Source: Mayamaea pseudoterrestris | Taxonomy: Eukaryota > Bacillariophyta > Bacillariophyceae > Sellaphorales > Sellaphoraceae | Length of the DNA stretch: 64,000 bases | Assembly: GCA_027923505.1 (NCBI GenBank) | Contig: BROI01000017.1 | Location: forward strand, 124,001-188,000 | Direction: 5' to 3' | Part shown: positions 10,201 through 22,000 of the stretch, piece after piece | Position numbering within the stretch: the first letter of the stretch is position 1 | How the letters are laid out: each line of letters starts with the position of its first letter | Made by a program: the position numbers and the translations under genes | The notes under the pieces: model-generated | The model's database searches: none | What the model was told of the DNA's origin: nothing | The model's input: only the letters and a program-made list of their open reading frames with translations

Positions 10201-13200
10201 CTACAGGGCATGCTGTAGGGGCGTTTGAATGTCACGGCATCTGCAGGCTGAGACTGGTGACAAGTTGTCACCAAATACATTGCCATCCCCTGAGACACCA
10301 GCCAAGCCTACCATCTTGTAGCGCAGCCTGAATAATGATGTTGGCACCATTCTGGTGTATTTTGGGCACCTACAGGGCTTGCTGTAGGGGCGTTTGAATG
10401 TCACGGCATCTGCGGGCTGAGACTGGTGACAAGTTGTCACCAAATACATTGCCATCCCCTGAGACACCAGCCAAGCCTGCCATCTTGTAGCGCAGCCTGA
10501 ATAATGATGTTGGCACCATTCTGGTGTATGTTGGGTACCTACAGGGCATGTTGTAGGGGCGGTTGAATGTCTCGGCATGTGCGGGCTGAGACTGGTGACA
10601 AGTTGTCACCAAATACATTGCCATCCCCTGAGACACCAGCCAAGCCTACCATCTTGTAGCGCAGCCTGAATAATGATGTTGGCACCATTCTGGTGTATTT
10701 TGGGCACCTACAGGGCTTGCTGTAGGGGCATTTGAATGTCACGGCATCTGCAGGCTGAGACTGGTGACAAGTTGTCACCAAATACATTGCCATCCCCTGA
10801 GACACCATCCAAGCCTACCATCTTGTAGCGCAGCCTGAATAATGATGTTGGCACCATTCTGGTGTATTTTGGGCACCTACAGGGCTTGCTGTAGGGGCAT
10901 TTGAATGTCACGGCATCTGCGGGCTGAGACTGGTGACAAGTTGTCACCAAATACATTGCCATCCCCTGAGACACCAGCCAAGCCTACCATCTTGTAGCGC
11001 AGCCTGAATAATGATGTTGGCACCATTCTGGTGTATTTTGGGCACCTACAGGGCTTGCTGTAGGGGCGTTTGAATGTCACGGCATCTGCTGGCTGAGACT
11101 GGTGACAAGTTGTCACCAAATACATTGCCATCCCCTGAGACACCAGCCAAGCCTACCATCTTGTAGCGCAGCCTGAATAATGATGTTGGCACCATTCTGG
11201 TGTATTTTGGGCACCTACAGGGCTTGCTGTAGGGGCGTTTGAATGTCACGGCATCTGCGGGCTGAGACTGGTGACAAGTTGTCAGTTGTCACCAAATACA
11301 TTGCCATCCCCTGAGACACCAGCCAAGCCTGCCATCTTGTAGCGCAGCCTGAATAATGATTTTGGCACCATTCTGGTGTATTTTGGGCACCTACAGGGCT
11401 TGCTGTAGGGGCGTTTGAATGTCTCGGCATATGCGGGCTGAGACTGGTGACAAGTTGTCACCAAATACATTGCCATCCCCTGAGACAGCAGCCAAGCCTA
11501 CCATCTTGTAGCGCAGCCTGAAAAAAGATGTTGGCACCATTCTGGTGTATGTTGGGTACCTACAGGGCATGTTGTAGGGGCGTTTGAATGTCTCGGCATC
11601 TGTGGGCTGAGACTGGTGACAAGTTGTCACCAAATACATTGCCATCCCCTGAGACACCAGCCAAGCCTACCATCTTGTAGCGCAGCCTGAATAATGATGT
11701 TGGCACCATTCTGGTGTATTTTGGGCACCTACAGGGCTTGCTGTAGGGGCGTTTGAATGTCACGGCATCTGCGGACTGAGACTGGTGACAAGTTGTCACA
11801 AATACATTGCCATCCCCTGAGACAACAGCCAAGCCTACCATCTTGTAGCGCAGCCTGAATAATGATTTTGGCACCATTCTGGTGTATGTTGGGCACCTAC
11901 AGGTCTTGCTGTAGGGGCGTTTGAATGTCTCGGCATCTGCGGGCTGAGACTGGTGACAAGTTGTCACCAAATACATTGCCATCCCCTGAGACACCAGCCA
12001 AGCCTGCCATCTTGTAGCGCAGCCTGAATAATGATGTTGGCACCATTCTGGTGTATTTTGGGCACCTACAGGGCTTGCTGTAGGGGCGTTTGAATGTCTC
12101 GGCATATGCGGGCTGAGACTGGTGACAAGTTGTCACCAAATACATTGCCATCCCCTGAGACACCAGCCAAGCCTACCATCTTGTAGCGCAGCCTGAATAA
12201 TGATGTTGGCACCATTCTGGTGTATGTTGGGCACCTACAGGGCTTGCTGTAGGGGCGTTTGAATGTCACGGCATCTGTGGGCTGAGACTGGTGACAAGTT
12301 GTCACCAAATACATTGCCATCCCCTGAGACACCAGCCAAGCCTACCATCTTGTAGCGCAGCCTGAATAATGATGTTGGCACCATTCTGGTGTAAATTGGG
12401 CACCTACAGGGCTTGCTGTAGGGGCATTTATATGTCACGGCCTCTGCGGGCTGAGACTGGTGACAAGTTGTCACCAAATACATTGCCATCCCCTGAGACA
12501 CCAGCCAAGCCTACCATCTTGTAGCGCAGCCTGAATAATGATGTTGGCACCATTCTGGTGTATTTTGGGCACCTACAGGGCTTGCTGTAGGGGCGTTTGA
12601 TTGTCACGGCATCTGCGGTGGACTCTGGTGACAAGTTGTCACCAAATACATTGCCATCCCCTGAGACACCAGCCAAGCCTACCATCTTGTAGCGCAGCCT
12701 GAATAATGATGTTGGCACCATTCTGGTGTATTTTGGGCACCTACAGGGCTTGCTGTAGGGGCATTTGAATGTCACGGCATCTGCGGGCTGAGACTGGTGA
12801 CAAGTTGTCACCAAATACATTGCCATCCCCTGAGACACCAGCCAAGCCTACCATCTTGTAGCGCAGCCTGAATAATGATGTTGGCACCATTCTGGTGTAT
12901 TTTGGGCACCTACAGGGCTTGCTGTAGGGGCGTTTGAATGTCACGGCATCTGCAGGCTGAGACTGGTGACAAGTTGTCACCAAATACATTGCCATCCCCT
13001 GAGACACCATTCAAGCCAACCATCTTGTAGCGCAGCCTGAATAAGGATGTTGGAACCATTCTGGTATTTTTGGGCACCTACAGGGCTTGCTGTAGGGGCA
13101 TTTGAATGTCACGGCATCTGCGGGCTGAGACTGGTGACAAGTTGTCACCAAATACATTGCCATCCCCTGAGACACCAGCCAAGCCTACCATCTTGTAGCG

Positions 13201-16200
13201 CAGCCTGAATAATGATGTTGGCACCATTCTGGTGTATTTAGGGCACCTACAGGGCTTGCTGTAGGGGCGTTTGAATGTCACGGCATCTGCGGGCTGAGAC
13301 TGGTGACAAGTTGTCACCAAATACATTGCCATCCCCTGAGACACCAGCCAAGCCTACCATCTTGTAGCGCAGCCTGAATAATGATGTTGGCACCATTCTG
13401 GTGTATTTTAGGCACCTACAGGGCTTGCTGTAGGGGCGTTTGAATGTCACGGCATCTGCGGGCTGAGACTGGTGACAAGTTGTCACCAAATACATTGCCA
13501 TCCCCTGAGACAGCAGCCAAGCCTACCATCTTGTAGCGCAGCCTGAAAAATGATGTTGGCACCATTCTGGTGTATGCTGGGCACCTACAGGGCTTGCTGA
13601 AGGGGTGTTTGAATGTCATGGCATCTGCGGGCTGAGACTGGTGACAAGTTGTCACCAAATACATTGCCATCCCCTGAGACACCAGCCAAGCCTACCATCT
13701 TGTAGCGCAGCTTGAACAATGATGTTGGCACTATCCTGGTGTATGTTGGGCACCTACCAGGCTTGCTGTAGGTGTGTCTGAATGTCATGGCATCTGAGGG
13801 CTGAGACTGGTGACAAGTTGTCACCAAATACATTGCCATCCCCTGAGACACCAGCCAAGCCTACCATCTTGTAGCGCAGCTTGAACAATGATGTTGGCAC
13901 CATTCTGGTGTAATTCGGGAACCTGCAGGGCCTGCTGTAGGGGGTTTGAATGTAACAGCATCTGCGGGCTGAGGCTGGTGACAAGTTGTCACCAAATACA
14001 TTGCTATCCCCTGAGACTCACGCCAAGCCTACCATCTTGTAGCGCAGCCTGAATAATGATGCTGGCACCATTATGGTGTATATTGGGCACCTACAGGGCT
14101 AGCTGTAGGGGCGTTTGAATGTCATGGCATCTGCGGGATGAGACTGGTGACAAGTTGTCACCAAATACATTGCCATCCCCTGAGACACCAGCCAAGCTTA
14201 CCATCTTGTAGCGCATCCTCAAAAATGATGTTGGCACCGTTCAAGTGTATTTTGGGCACCTACCCGGCTTGCTGTAGGGGCGTTTGAATGTCATGGCATC
14301 TGCAGGCTGAGACTGGTGACAAGTTGTCACCAAATACATTGCCATCCCCTGAGACACCAGCCAAGCCTACCATCTTGTAGCGCAGCCTGAACAATGATGT
14401 TGGCACCATTCTGGTGTATTTTGGGCACCTACAGGGCTTGCTGTAGGGGCGTTTGAATGTCACGGCATCTGCGGGCTGAGACTGGTGACAAGTTGTCACC
14501 AAATACATTGCCATCCTCTGAGACACCAGCCAAGCCTACCATCTTGTAGCGCATCTTGGACAATGATGTTGGCACCATTCTGGTTTAATTTGGGCATCTA
14601 TAGGGCCTGCTGTAGGTGTGTCTGAATGTCATGGCAGCTGCGGGCTGAGACTGGTGACAAGTTGTCACCAAATACATTGCCATCCCCTGAGACACCAGCC
14701 AAGCCTACCATCTTGTAGCGCAGCCTGAATAATGATGTTGGCACCATTCTGGTGTATTTTGGGCACCTACAGGGCTTGCTGTAGGGGGGTTTGAATGTCA
14801 CGGCATCTGCAGGCTGAGACTGGTGACAAGTTGTCACCAAATACATTGCCATCCCCTGAGACACCAGCCAAGCCTACCATCTTGTAGCGCAGCCTGAATA
14901 ATGATGTTGGCACCATTCTGGTGTATTTTGGGCACCTACCGGGCTTGCTAGAGGGGCGTCTGAATGTCACGGCACCTGCGGGCTGAGACTGGTGACAAGT
15001 TGTCACCAAATACATTGCCATCCCCTGAGACACCAGCCAAGCTTACCATCTTGTAGCGCAGCTTGAATAATGATGTTGGCACCATTCTGGTGTATTTTGG
15101 GCACCTACAGGGCTTGCTGTAGGGGCGTTTGAATGTCACGGCATCTGCGGGCTGAGACTGGTGACAAGTTGTCACCAAATACATTGCCATCCCCTGAGAC
15201 ACCAGCCAAGCCTACCATATTGTAGCGCAGCCTGAAAAATGATGTTGGCACCATTCTGGTGTATTTTGGGCACCTACAGGGCTTGCTGTAGGGGCGTTTG
15301 AATGTCACGGCATCTGCGGGCTGAGACTGGTGACAAGTTGTCACCAAATACATTGCCATCCCCTGAGACACCAGCCAAGCCTACCATCTTGTAGCGCAGC
15401 CTGAATAATGATGTTGGCACCATTCTGGTCTATTTTGGGCACCTACAGGGCTTGCTGTAGGGGCGTTTGAATGTCACGGCATCTGCGGGCTGAGACTGGT
15501 GACAAGTTGTCACCAAATACATTGCCATCCCCTGAGACACCAGCCAAGACTACCATCTTGTAGCGCAGCCTAAAAAATGATGTTGGCACCATTCTGGTGT
15601 AATTTGGGCACCTATCGGGCTTGCTGTAGGGCGTTTGAATGTCACGGCATCTGCGGGCTGACACTAGTGACAAGTTGTCACTAAATACATTGCCATCCCC
15701 TGAGACACCAGCCAAGCCTACCATCTTGTAGCGCAGCCTGAATAATGATGTTGGCACCATTCTGGTGTATTTGGGCACCTACAGGGCTTGCTGTAGGGGC
15801 GTTTGAATGTCACGGCATCTGCGGGCTGAGACTGGTGACAAGTTGTCACCAAATACATTGCCATCCCCTGAGACACCAGCCAAGCCTACCATCTTGTAGC
15901 GCAGCCTGAATAATGATGTTGGCACCATTCTGGTGTATGTTGGGCACCTACAGGGCTTGCTGTTGGGGCGTATGAATGTCACGGCATCTGCGGGCTGAGA
16001 CTGGTGACAAGGTGTCACCAAATACATTGCCATCCCCTGAGACACCAGCCAAACCTACCATCTTGTAGCGCAGCCTGAATAAGGATGTTGGCACCATTTG
16101 AGTGTATTTTGGGCACCTACAGGGCTTGCTGTAGGGGCGTTTGAATGTCACGGCATCTGCGGGCTGAGACTGGTGACAAGTTGTCACCAAATACATTGCC

Positions 16201-16788
16201 ATCCCCTGAGACACCAGCCAAGCCTACCATCTTGTAGCGCAGCCTGAATAATGATGTTGGCACCATTCTGGTGTATTTTGGGCACCTACAGGGCTTGCTG
16301 TAGGGGCGTTTGAATGTCACGGCATCTGCGGGCTGAGACTGGTGACAAGTTGTCACCAAATACATTGCCATCCCCTGAGACACCAGCCAAGCCTACCATC
16401 TTGTAACGCAGCATGCAAAATGATGTTGGCACCATTCTGGTGTAGTTTGGGCACCTACAGGGCTTGCTGTAGGGGCGTTTGAATGTCACGGCATCTGCAG
16501 GCTGAGACTGGTGACAAGTTGTCACCAAATACATTGCCATCCCCTGAGACACCAGCCAAGCCTACCATCTTGTAGCGCAGCTTGAATAATGATGTTGGCA
16601 CCATTCTGGTGTAATTTGGGCACCTACAGGGCTTGCTGTAGGTGTGTCTGAATGTCACGGCATCTGCAGGCTGAGACTGGTGACAAGTTGTCACCAAATA
16701 CATTGCCATCCCCTGAGACACCAGCCAAGCCTACCATCTTGTAGCGCAGCCTGAATAATGATGTTGGCACCATTCTGGTGTCATTTGG
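7204..16788 (+). repeat. 169-bp satellite, main array, about 57 monomers
   Basis: Head-to-tail monomers with a period of exactly 169 bp over most of the block (for example, equivalent points at 8632, 8801, 8970 and 9139). Copies between about 8.9 and 16.7 kb are mostly near-identical, so the array is being homogenised. Each monomer carries three dyads: CACCATTCTGGTG (7348-7360 in one unit), the hairpin CCTACAG-GGCTTG-CTGTAGG (7372-7391), and GGTGACAAGTTGTCACC (7259-7275). Irregular units occur near 8265-8350 (shortened), 10126-10180 (insert) and 11280 (small duplication). The length is close to one nucleosome repeat, as in many centromeric satellites. The array is split by the LTR element and resumes at 22001. 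Confidence 0.95.
7259..7275. promoter_or_regulatory. Conserved 17-bp palindrome of each satellite monomer (example copy)
   Basis: GGTGACAAGTTGTCACC has perfect 8-bp arms around one central base and stays intact in almost every monomer, including many where the rest has drifted. A dyad of this size is the usual footprint of a homodimeric DNA-binding protein or a cruciform seed. Its role here is inference. Confidence 0.6.
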
Positions 16789-17117
16789 TGACACGATAAT
16801 ATCAGACGAACCTTTATTCCAGCGACTACAATGGACTCGGAGCGATCAACCTCTTCGTCCAGCGTAAAGCAAACAAACAAACTCAATTGCTAGAATAGTG
16901 GATGTTACTCGCTACTCTACTCGTGCGCTTCTTTCTCGTTCTCACTGGGTTCACGGTCGAGGTTCACGCCTCGATCGTCAGCGATTTCACTCATGTATGT
17001 GAGGATTCGGTCACAAGTGTGACTCAACCCTGCACAGGATTAAATGCATACAAAACACAGGTAGCTAACCGTCTTGTCATAAGACGCAGGTCAACTCAAC
17101 TCAATAATATTGTGTCA
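16789..17117 (-). repeat. Left LTR (3' LTR of the copia-type element)
   Basis: 329 bp, TGACAC...GTGTCA, almost identical to the copy at 21672-22000. It follows directly on satellite sequence, which is interrupted in the middle of a monomer. Confidence 0.92.
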
Positions 17118-17119
17118 TC

Positions 17120-18430
17120 CCCCTTGATCTAGGCTTGTGACAACGATCGGTTTGCCGTATCACCCTTCCAGAAAAGAATCGGAATGATCAGGGGTCGGAA
17201 CGTGGCATGCGGCAAGAACTTGGTAAGAACGTCGGCGACGTTCTGCTTGCCGAAGATGTGCTCAAAGTACAGAACATTGCTTGCAATGGCCTCGCGAACT
17301 CGGTGGTAGGCGAGCGCATTGTGTCGCTTAGAAAGTGTGGAGTGCGGGATCGTTGACGACTTCTTGACACTTTCGTTGTCGCCGAACATCCAGGCTGGTC
17401 CACTCAAAGGAACTCCCAACATGCGTAGGGAGTATCGGAAATCCATAATCTGTTCCGTCGCGGTCTTGGCGACGACGAACTCGGATCCGTACGTTGCAGT
17501 CTCGACAGTATTCTGACGCTTGCAGAACCATTCGACGGGCGTCTGGTTCAGGAAATGCAGGACTCCCATTGCGGAACGTCCAGTAGTGTAATCATGGTAC
17601 AGGTTCGCGTCCATAAAGGTAGTTAGTTGCACAGGCTTGCCCTTCGGGATCGGCATGTTCCACGGAAGCTCTTCGCTTGAGTTGCCGTAGACCGATTGCA
17701 ACCAATCATACTTGGTAGGTTCCCCGTGATCGACGATCTTCGTCCGGAAACGAATCGCCGCATCAGGGTACTCAGCTAGGTAACCGCAGACTCGCTTGGC
17801 TCGGTCCAGGTGTCCACGGCGCGGGGCGCAGCGGAATCGGCCAAGTGTCATTACGGCACAATGAATGTCTAGTCGACATAGGGTCACTGCCCACTGGAGG
17901 GCACCGATAAGAGACTGGTACTGTTGAATGCCACGGGCATCCAGCTCTTCGGTAAGGTCAAGTTCGGGGTGGTCCCCCAGTCGTAAAGAATCTTGCCGTT
18001 CGCAAAGGTCGGCTAGTTCGTTGTAGGTAATAAGCTCGTCGACGTCGCCGTCGCCGAGACTCAATCGAAACTTGATAATCTTGTGGTTGGCTTCATCGCG
18101 ATCGTTTAGTTGTTCAATAACCTTGTAACGTCGCGTGGAGCCGTCTTCCTCGTCAAGAAGGACAGTGCGTCCCATCAGTTCAGCCGGAGTAAAGGACGGC
18201 ATGGGTCCGTTGGGATCCAGACCGGCTAACTCGGCAGCGCTTTCCAACGTGAATGCGTCTTCATCCACGGTTCCCCCAGAATCAGGCGCTGGGGTCGGTG
18301 TAAGGTCATGTTCAAACACCGGACCGACTAGGTCATACTCATCGTCAAAATCGTTGACGGTTTCGACTTGGACTCTCCGCGGCCGCGTCGAAGACAGGTT
18401 CCGCGAACAATGGTCGTTCGGACTCGGGTT
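17120..18430 (-). mobile_element. Copia-type pol remnant: end of RT and RNase H
   Basis: On the - strand this segment encodes the C-terminal part of a copia polyprotein. It holds the stretch around DIHCAVMTLGRF..APRRGHLDRAKRV with YLAEYPDAAIRF, then RNase H of the copia type (TTFMDANLYHDYTTGRSAMG, TATYGSEFVVAKTA, MFGDNESV, ALAYHRVREAI, NVADVLTKFLP). The upstream end runs into satellite sequence at about 18430. Confidence 0.85.
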
Positions 18431-18434
18431 CAGG

Positions 18435-18800
18435 GGCGCCAGCTTCTGGTGTATTTTGGGGCACCTACAGGGGCTTGCTGTAGGGCGTTGAACGTCATGG
18501 CGTCTGCAGAGCTGAGACTGGTGACAAGTTGTCACCAAATACATACCATCCCCTGAGACACCAGCCAAGCCTACTCATCTTGTAGCACAGCCTCGAATAA
18601 TGAAGTTGGCACCATTCTGGTGTATTTTGGGCACCTACATGGCTTGTTGTAGGGGTTTGAATGTCACGGATCTGTGCGGTTGAGACTGGTGACAAGTTGT
18701 CATCAAATACATTGCTATCCCCTGAGACACCAGCCAAGCCTACCATCTGTAGCGCAGCTGGAATAATGATGCTGGCACCATTCTGGTGTACTCTTTAGGC
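18435..18800 (+). repeat. About two satellite monomers inside the LTR element
   Basis: Satellite landmarks (TTCTGGTGTATTTTGGG, CACCTACAGG, GGTGACAAGTTGTCACC, CATCCCCTGAGACACCAGCC, CTTGTAGC) appear twice within the retroelement, in the same orientation as the surrounding array. They carry more small length differences than units of the main array. Confidence 0.85.
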
Positions 18801-19440
18801 ACCAGGGTTCTGGTTCTGGTATCCGCTCGCTCTGTTGGTCACGAATCGCGTAGAATCGCAACAAGGTTTCAACTTGCTTCCCGAGCGCCGCGAGTTACGA
18901 TGAGTATCAGCCAAGTCGACGAAGAGCGCCTCTCGTAATGTCTTCGGCATGTCACTCGGTTCTCAGTGGGTATCCCCTCGTCAGCAAGCTCTTCTTGCCG
19001 ACGAACAGTTGCATCATCTTGCATCCGCCATGGCCGCGGATTCCGTCGAAGGCGGGTTCGGAAAACCAGGTATCTGTCCCGCCGTATGGTCGAAACGAAC
19101 CACATTGGCGAGGGAATCGCGACTCAAAGTGTTGGCGAAATGGGGTGTGTGCCGATGCACGGAAAAGCTGTGTCGTATTCTTAATGGTGCGCTTGACTCG
19201 TTCAAGTGGCGTCTAGGGCAAGCGGGTCGAGGCGCTTGGTCAGGTTTTCTGGCATGCGTCGGGCATTGGCTTGGCGCGTCGTATCAGCCTGATTGCGATC
19301 GACATACTGCACACCACACGTTCCACTGAGTTCATGTTGTTCGTAGGTGGCGTCGCGAAGTCATCCATGCGGGCGTCGACGAAAGGTTCTTCCACCCGCG
19401 GGAGATAAACCAAGTTTTTGTTCTGCAAACGAGGAAAATG
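18800..19440 (-). mobile_element. Interior piece of the LTR element, unassigned
   Basis: About 640 bp bounded on both sides by satellite fragments and presumably part of the element's interior. Only short frames exist and I recognise no domain. Confidence 0.5.
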
Positions 19441-19444
19441 ATGC

Positions 19445-19590
19445 TGGCACCATTCTGGTGTACTCTTTAGGCACTCAAGGCTTGGTTGTAGGGGCGTTGA
19501 ATGTGTTACCCATCTGTGCGCCTGAGACTGGTGACAAGTTGTCATCAAATCACATTGCCATCCCCTGAGACACTGCCGTTCACCATATTG
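19445..19590 (+). repeat. One partial satellite monomer inside the LTR element
   Basis: ACCATTCTGGTGTACTCTTTAGGCAC through CATCCCCTGAGACAC is a satellite unit joined to the 3' end of the gag-like region, in the same orientation as the flanking array. Confidence 0.85.
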
Positions 19591-21500
19591 TAGCGCACCG
19601 ATACCATTGCGCGGTACCGACGGCCGTCGCTTCCCATAAACTCTTGCTGGGTGTTATTCGCAGCTTGAGTGCGAGACGACGCGGCGTTCGCAAGGAAAGA
19701 TCTAATCATGTCATCCGGTGCACCTTGAGTGGCTGTCGTCGGGGCGATCGAGACAGCGTCATTCTGATACAGGATTGTACCAGGCACCGAGGCAGCCGCT
19801 TGTGACTGCTGGTTATTCGCGCGGTTGCCGTTGTTCGCGCGTCTTGTTGTGGCGGGTCTTGGGACGGCTTCGCGTCGAGCCATGAGCTGAGCGTATTCGT
19901 CCTCGTTAAGTCGGCCGAGTCGTTCGTACGACATGTACGACCAGGGGGCCTGCAACAACTGTTCAAAGTTCAGATAATCACCAGGGAATCGCTCCCGATG
20001 CGCTTGGGTGCCGGCTGCTGGTAGTGGCGCGGAAGAGCCTCGTCCTCCGGAACCGCGGCCCGCTTGAGTGCCACGTCCACCGTCTCGTCCAGCGCCGCGT
20101 CCGCCTTGGCCGCCGCGTCCTCCACCACGTCCGGAACCGCGTCCGCTGCCACGTCCTTGGCCGGTAGTGTTCGCGTTGTTCGCTTGGCGGTCGGCGTTCT
20201 TCTTGCCCTTATTCAACTTGGCGTTCTTGTTGTCGATGCGCAAAGCCTGCTGCGACAACATGTCGAAAAGATAGTCATAATCTTCCGTTACGACAGCATC
20301 TGGGTCACCGCCCGCACTGATGATGCGTCGTCGTTCAAATGTCAAGTGCTGGTCGAATGTCGTGCACGTGGGGCCGAATTCTTCGTCGCCTTCCACTGCA
20401 GCTCGGAGCCAGTAGTACTTCTTCTTGTCATCCGTCACTCCAGGACGGAACTCTTCGAGATTCTTCATGAGCTGTTCGATGTAGTTTAGGAACTTGTAGT
20501 GTCCTTTCGTCCAGGTCGAATCTAGGCGAATCGTAGCAAGCTTGGCTTGTAGTTCGTTCGCTTGGATGGTAGCTAACTCGCCGGAACCAAACTTGGTCGC
20601 GAGGTCGCGATAGACGCTCTGAGCGTCAGACTCGTCAGCGTACTTCATTAGGAGCGATTGGTATCCAGGTACTTCGAGACAATTGCGAAACGCAGTGTAC
20701 ATGAAGATTTGCTGCTCCTTGAACTCTTCCTTCTCTTCTTCCGTGACTGGTACGTACTTGCTATTGAGCACGTTAGAACAGCCATGGAGCTTGGCGATTG
20801 CCTTGGTAGACGCGCTCCAACTCAACCACCCGTGGGGATGCTGGAACGTCTTGTAGTCCTTGTAATCTCGCTTCGTCTTGATGTTCGAGAATCGACCCTT
20901 GGCATCCGCTTCCTTTTCGGCCTTCTCAGCCTTCAAGTTCTCATTTTCGAGTTGCTTGGCAAGTAGCTCGGCTTGCTTCTTCTTAGACTCGAGCTCGTAG
21001 TATCCTTCTTCGCGCTTCCGACCGATTTCTTGTTCGGCGAGTATCTCTTGGAATCGCTCGAGCTTGCCTAAATCAAGCAACGCCCACTTCTTGGTGTTCG
21101 GGGGTCCATCGTGCATGGTAAACCATTCGCATGCATCGAGGACAAGGTTCACGTAGACTGGTGCTAGTGTCGTCTCGTATCGTACTGGGGCGGCGGCTTC
21201 TTGCTCTTCGGCCGGTTCTTCGGCCGGCTCGTCGCCCGGCGGCGCATCGTCGGGTTGCGCGCCTTCAGGTTGTCCAACGCCAGCTTGAATGGCGGCTCTG
21301 TCGACCCAGTAGGGGGCTTCAAGTTGCTCCTTGGTCAATCTCAACATCTGGGTAGTGGTGGTTACATTCCAAAACAAGAACGCTTCTTGGATGTCTCGTC
21401 CGAAAACGTTCGTGCAGAGAAGCTGCAAAGCTTCCGCAGTAATCGCAACCATGATAGTGAATACCTCGCTTTCCGCAAGTCCTTTCTTACACAACAACCG
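19590..21500 (-). mobile_element. Gag-like region of the copia-type element
   Basis: A long - strand region encoding a protein rich in charged coiled-coil segments (around EIGRKREEGYYELESKKKQAEL), a helical middle resembling copia Gag, and a Gly/Arg-rich RNA-binding-like stretch (RGSGRGSGRGGGRGGQGG). Its end merges into satellite sequence. I see no CCHC knuckle; the RG-rich tract may take its place. Confidence 0.75.
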
Positions 21501-21671
21501 CTCTCAATGCAGTCGAGCCTTATACGATCCTGTTCTACGCGCTCGTGCCAAGTATTCGGATTGACGACGCCGCAAGGAATCTGCTCTTTCTCTCTCAATT
21601 TCTCGATTCTTTTACTCTCTCTCTTTCGCACAGCTCTCTCAGGTCAAGACAAGCTAGCAAGACTGTTAATC

Positions 21672-22000
21672 TGACACGATAATATCAGACGAACCTTTAT
21701 TCCAGCGACTACAATGGACTCGGAGCGATCAACCTCTTCGTCCAGCGTAAAGCAAACAAACAAACTCAATTGCTAGAATAGTGGATGTTACTCGCTACTC
21801 TACTCGTGCGCTTCTTTCTCGTTCTCACTGGGTTCACGGTCGAGGTTCACGCCTCGATCGTCAGCGATTTCACTCATGTATGTGAGGATTTGGTCACAAG
21901 TGTGACTCTACCCTGCACAGGATTAAATGCATACAAAACACAGGTAGCTAACCGTCTTGTCATAAGACGCAGGTCAACTCAACTCAATAATATTGTGTCA
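21672..22000 (-). repeat. Right LTR (5' LTR of the copia-type element)
   Basis: 329 bp, the partner of 16789-17117. Satellite sequence resumes at 22001 in mid-monomer (CTTGCTGTAGG). Confidence 0.92.

Larger units (their letters stand above)
16789..22000 (-). mobile_element. Ty1/copia-type LTR element inserted in the satellite; broken
   Basis: An LTR retrotransposon fossil lying on the - strand. Two 329-bp LTRs bound it (16789-17117 and 21672-22000), each starting TGACAC and ending GTGTCA. A purine tract (AAGGGGGA on the - strand) abuts the LTR at 17117, as a polypurine tract should. Order on the - strand: LTR, gag-like region, an interior part, RNase H end of pol, LTR, which is copia-like. 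The LTRs differ at about two of 329 sites, so insertion was recent. The copy is nonetheless broken: much of mid-pol is not recognisable, and at least two inserts of satellite DNA lie inside it. No matching target-site duplication is visible. Confidence 0.92.

Noticed and set aside
7204-16721. Many overlapping ORFs of 84-181 aa on the - strand (MSQGMAMYLVTTCHQSQ...)
   Set aside because: They are by-products of the 169-bp satellite. The unit is not a multiple of three, so each frame reads about one and a half monomers before a stop. No coding constraint is visible and the same peptides recur dozens of times.
16902-17132. ORF with signal-peptide-like start (MLLATLLVRFFLVLTG...) also found at 21785
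   Set aside because: Both copies lie within the two LTRs, opposite to the element. They are chance frames in non-coding LTR sequence.
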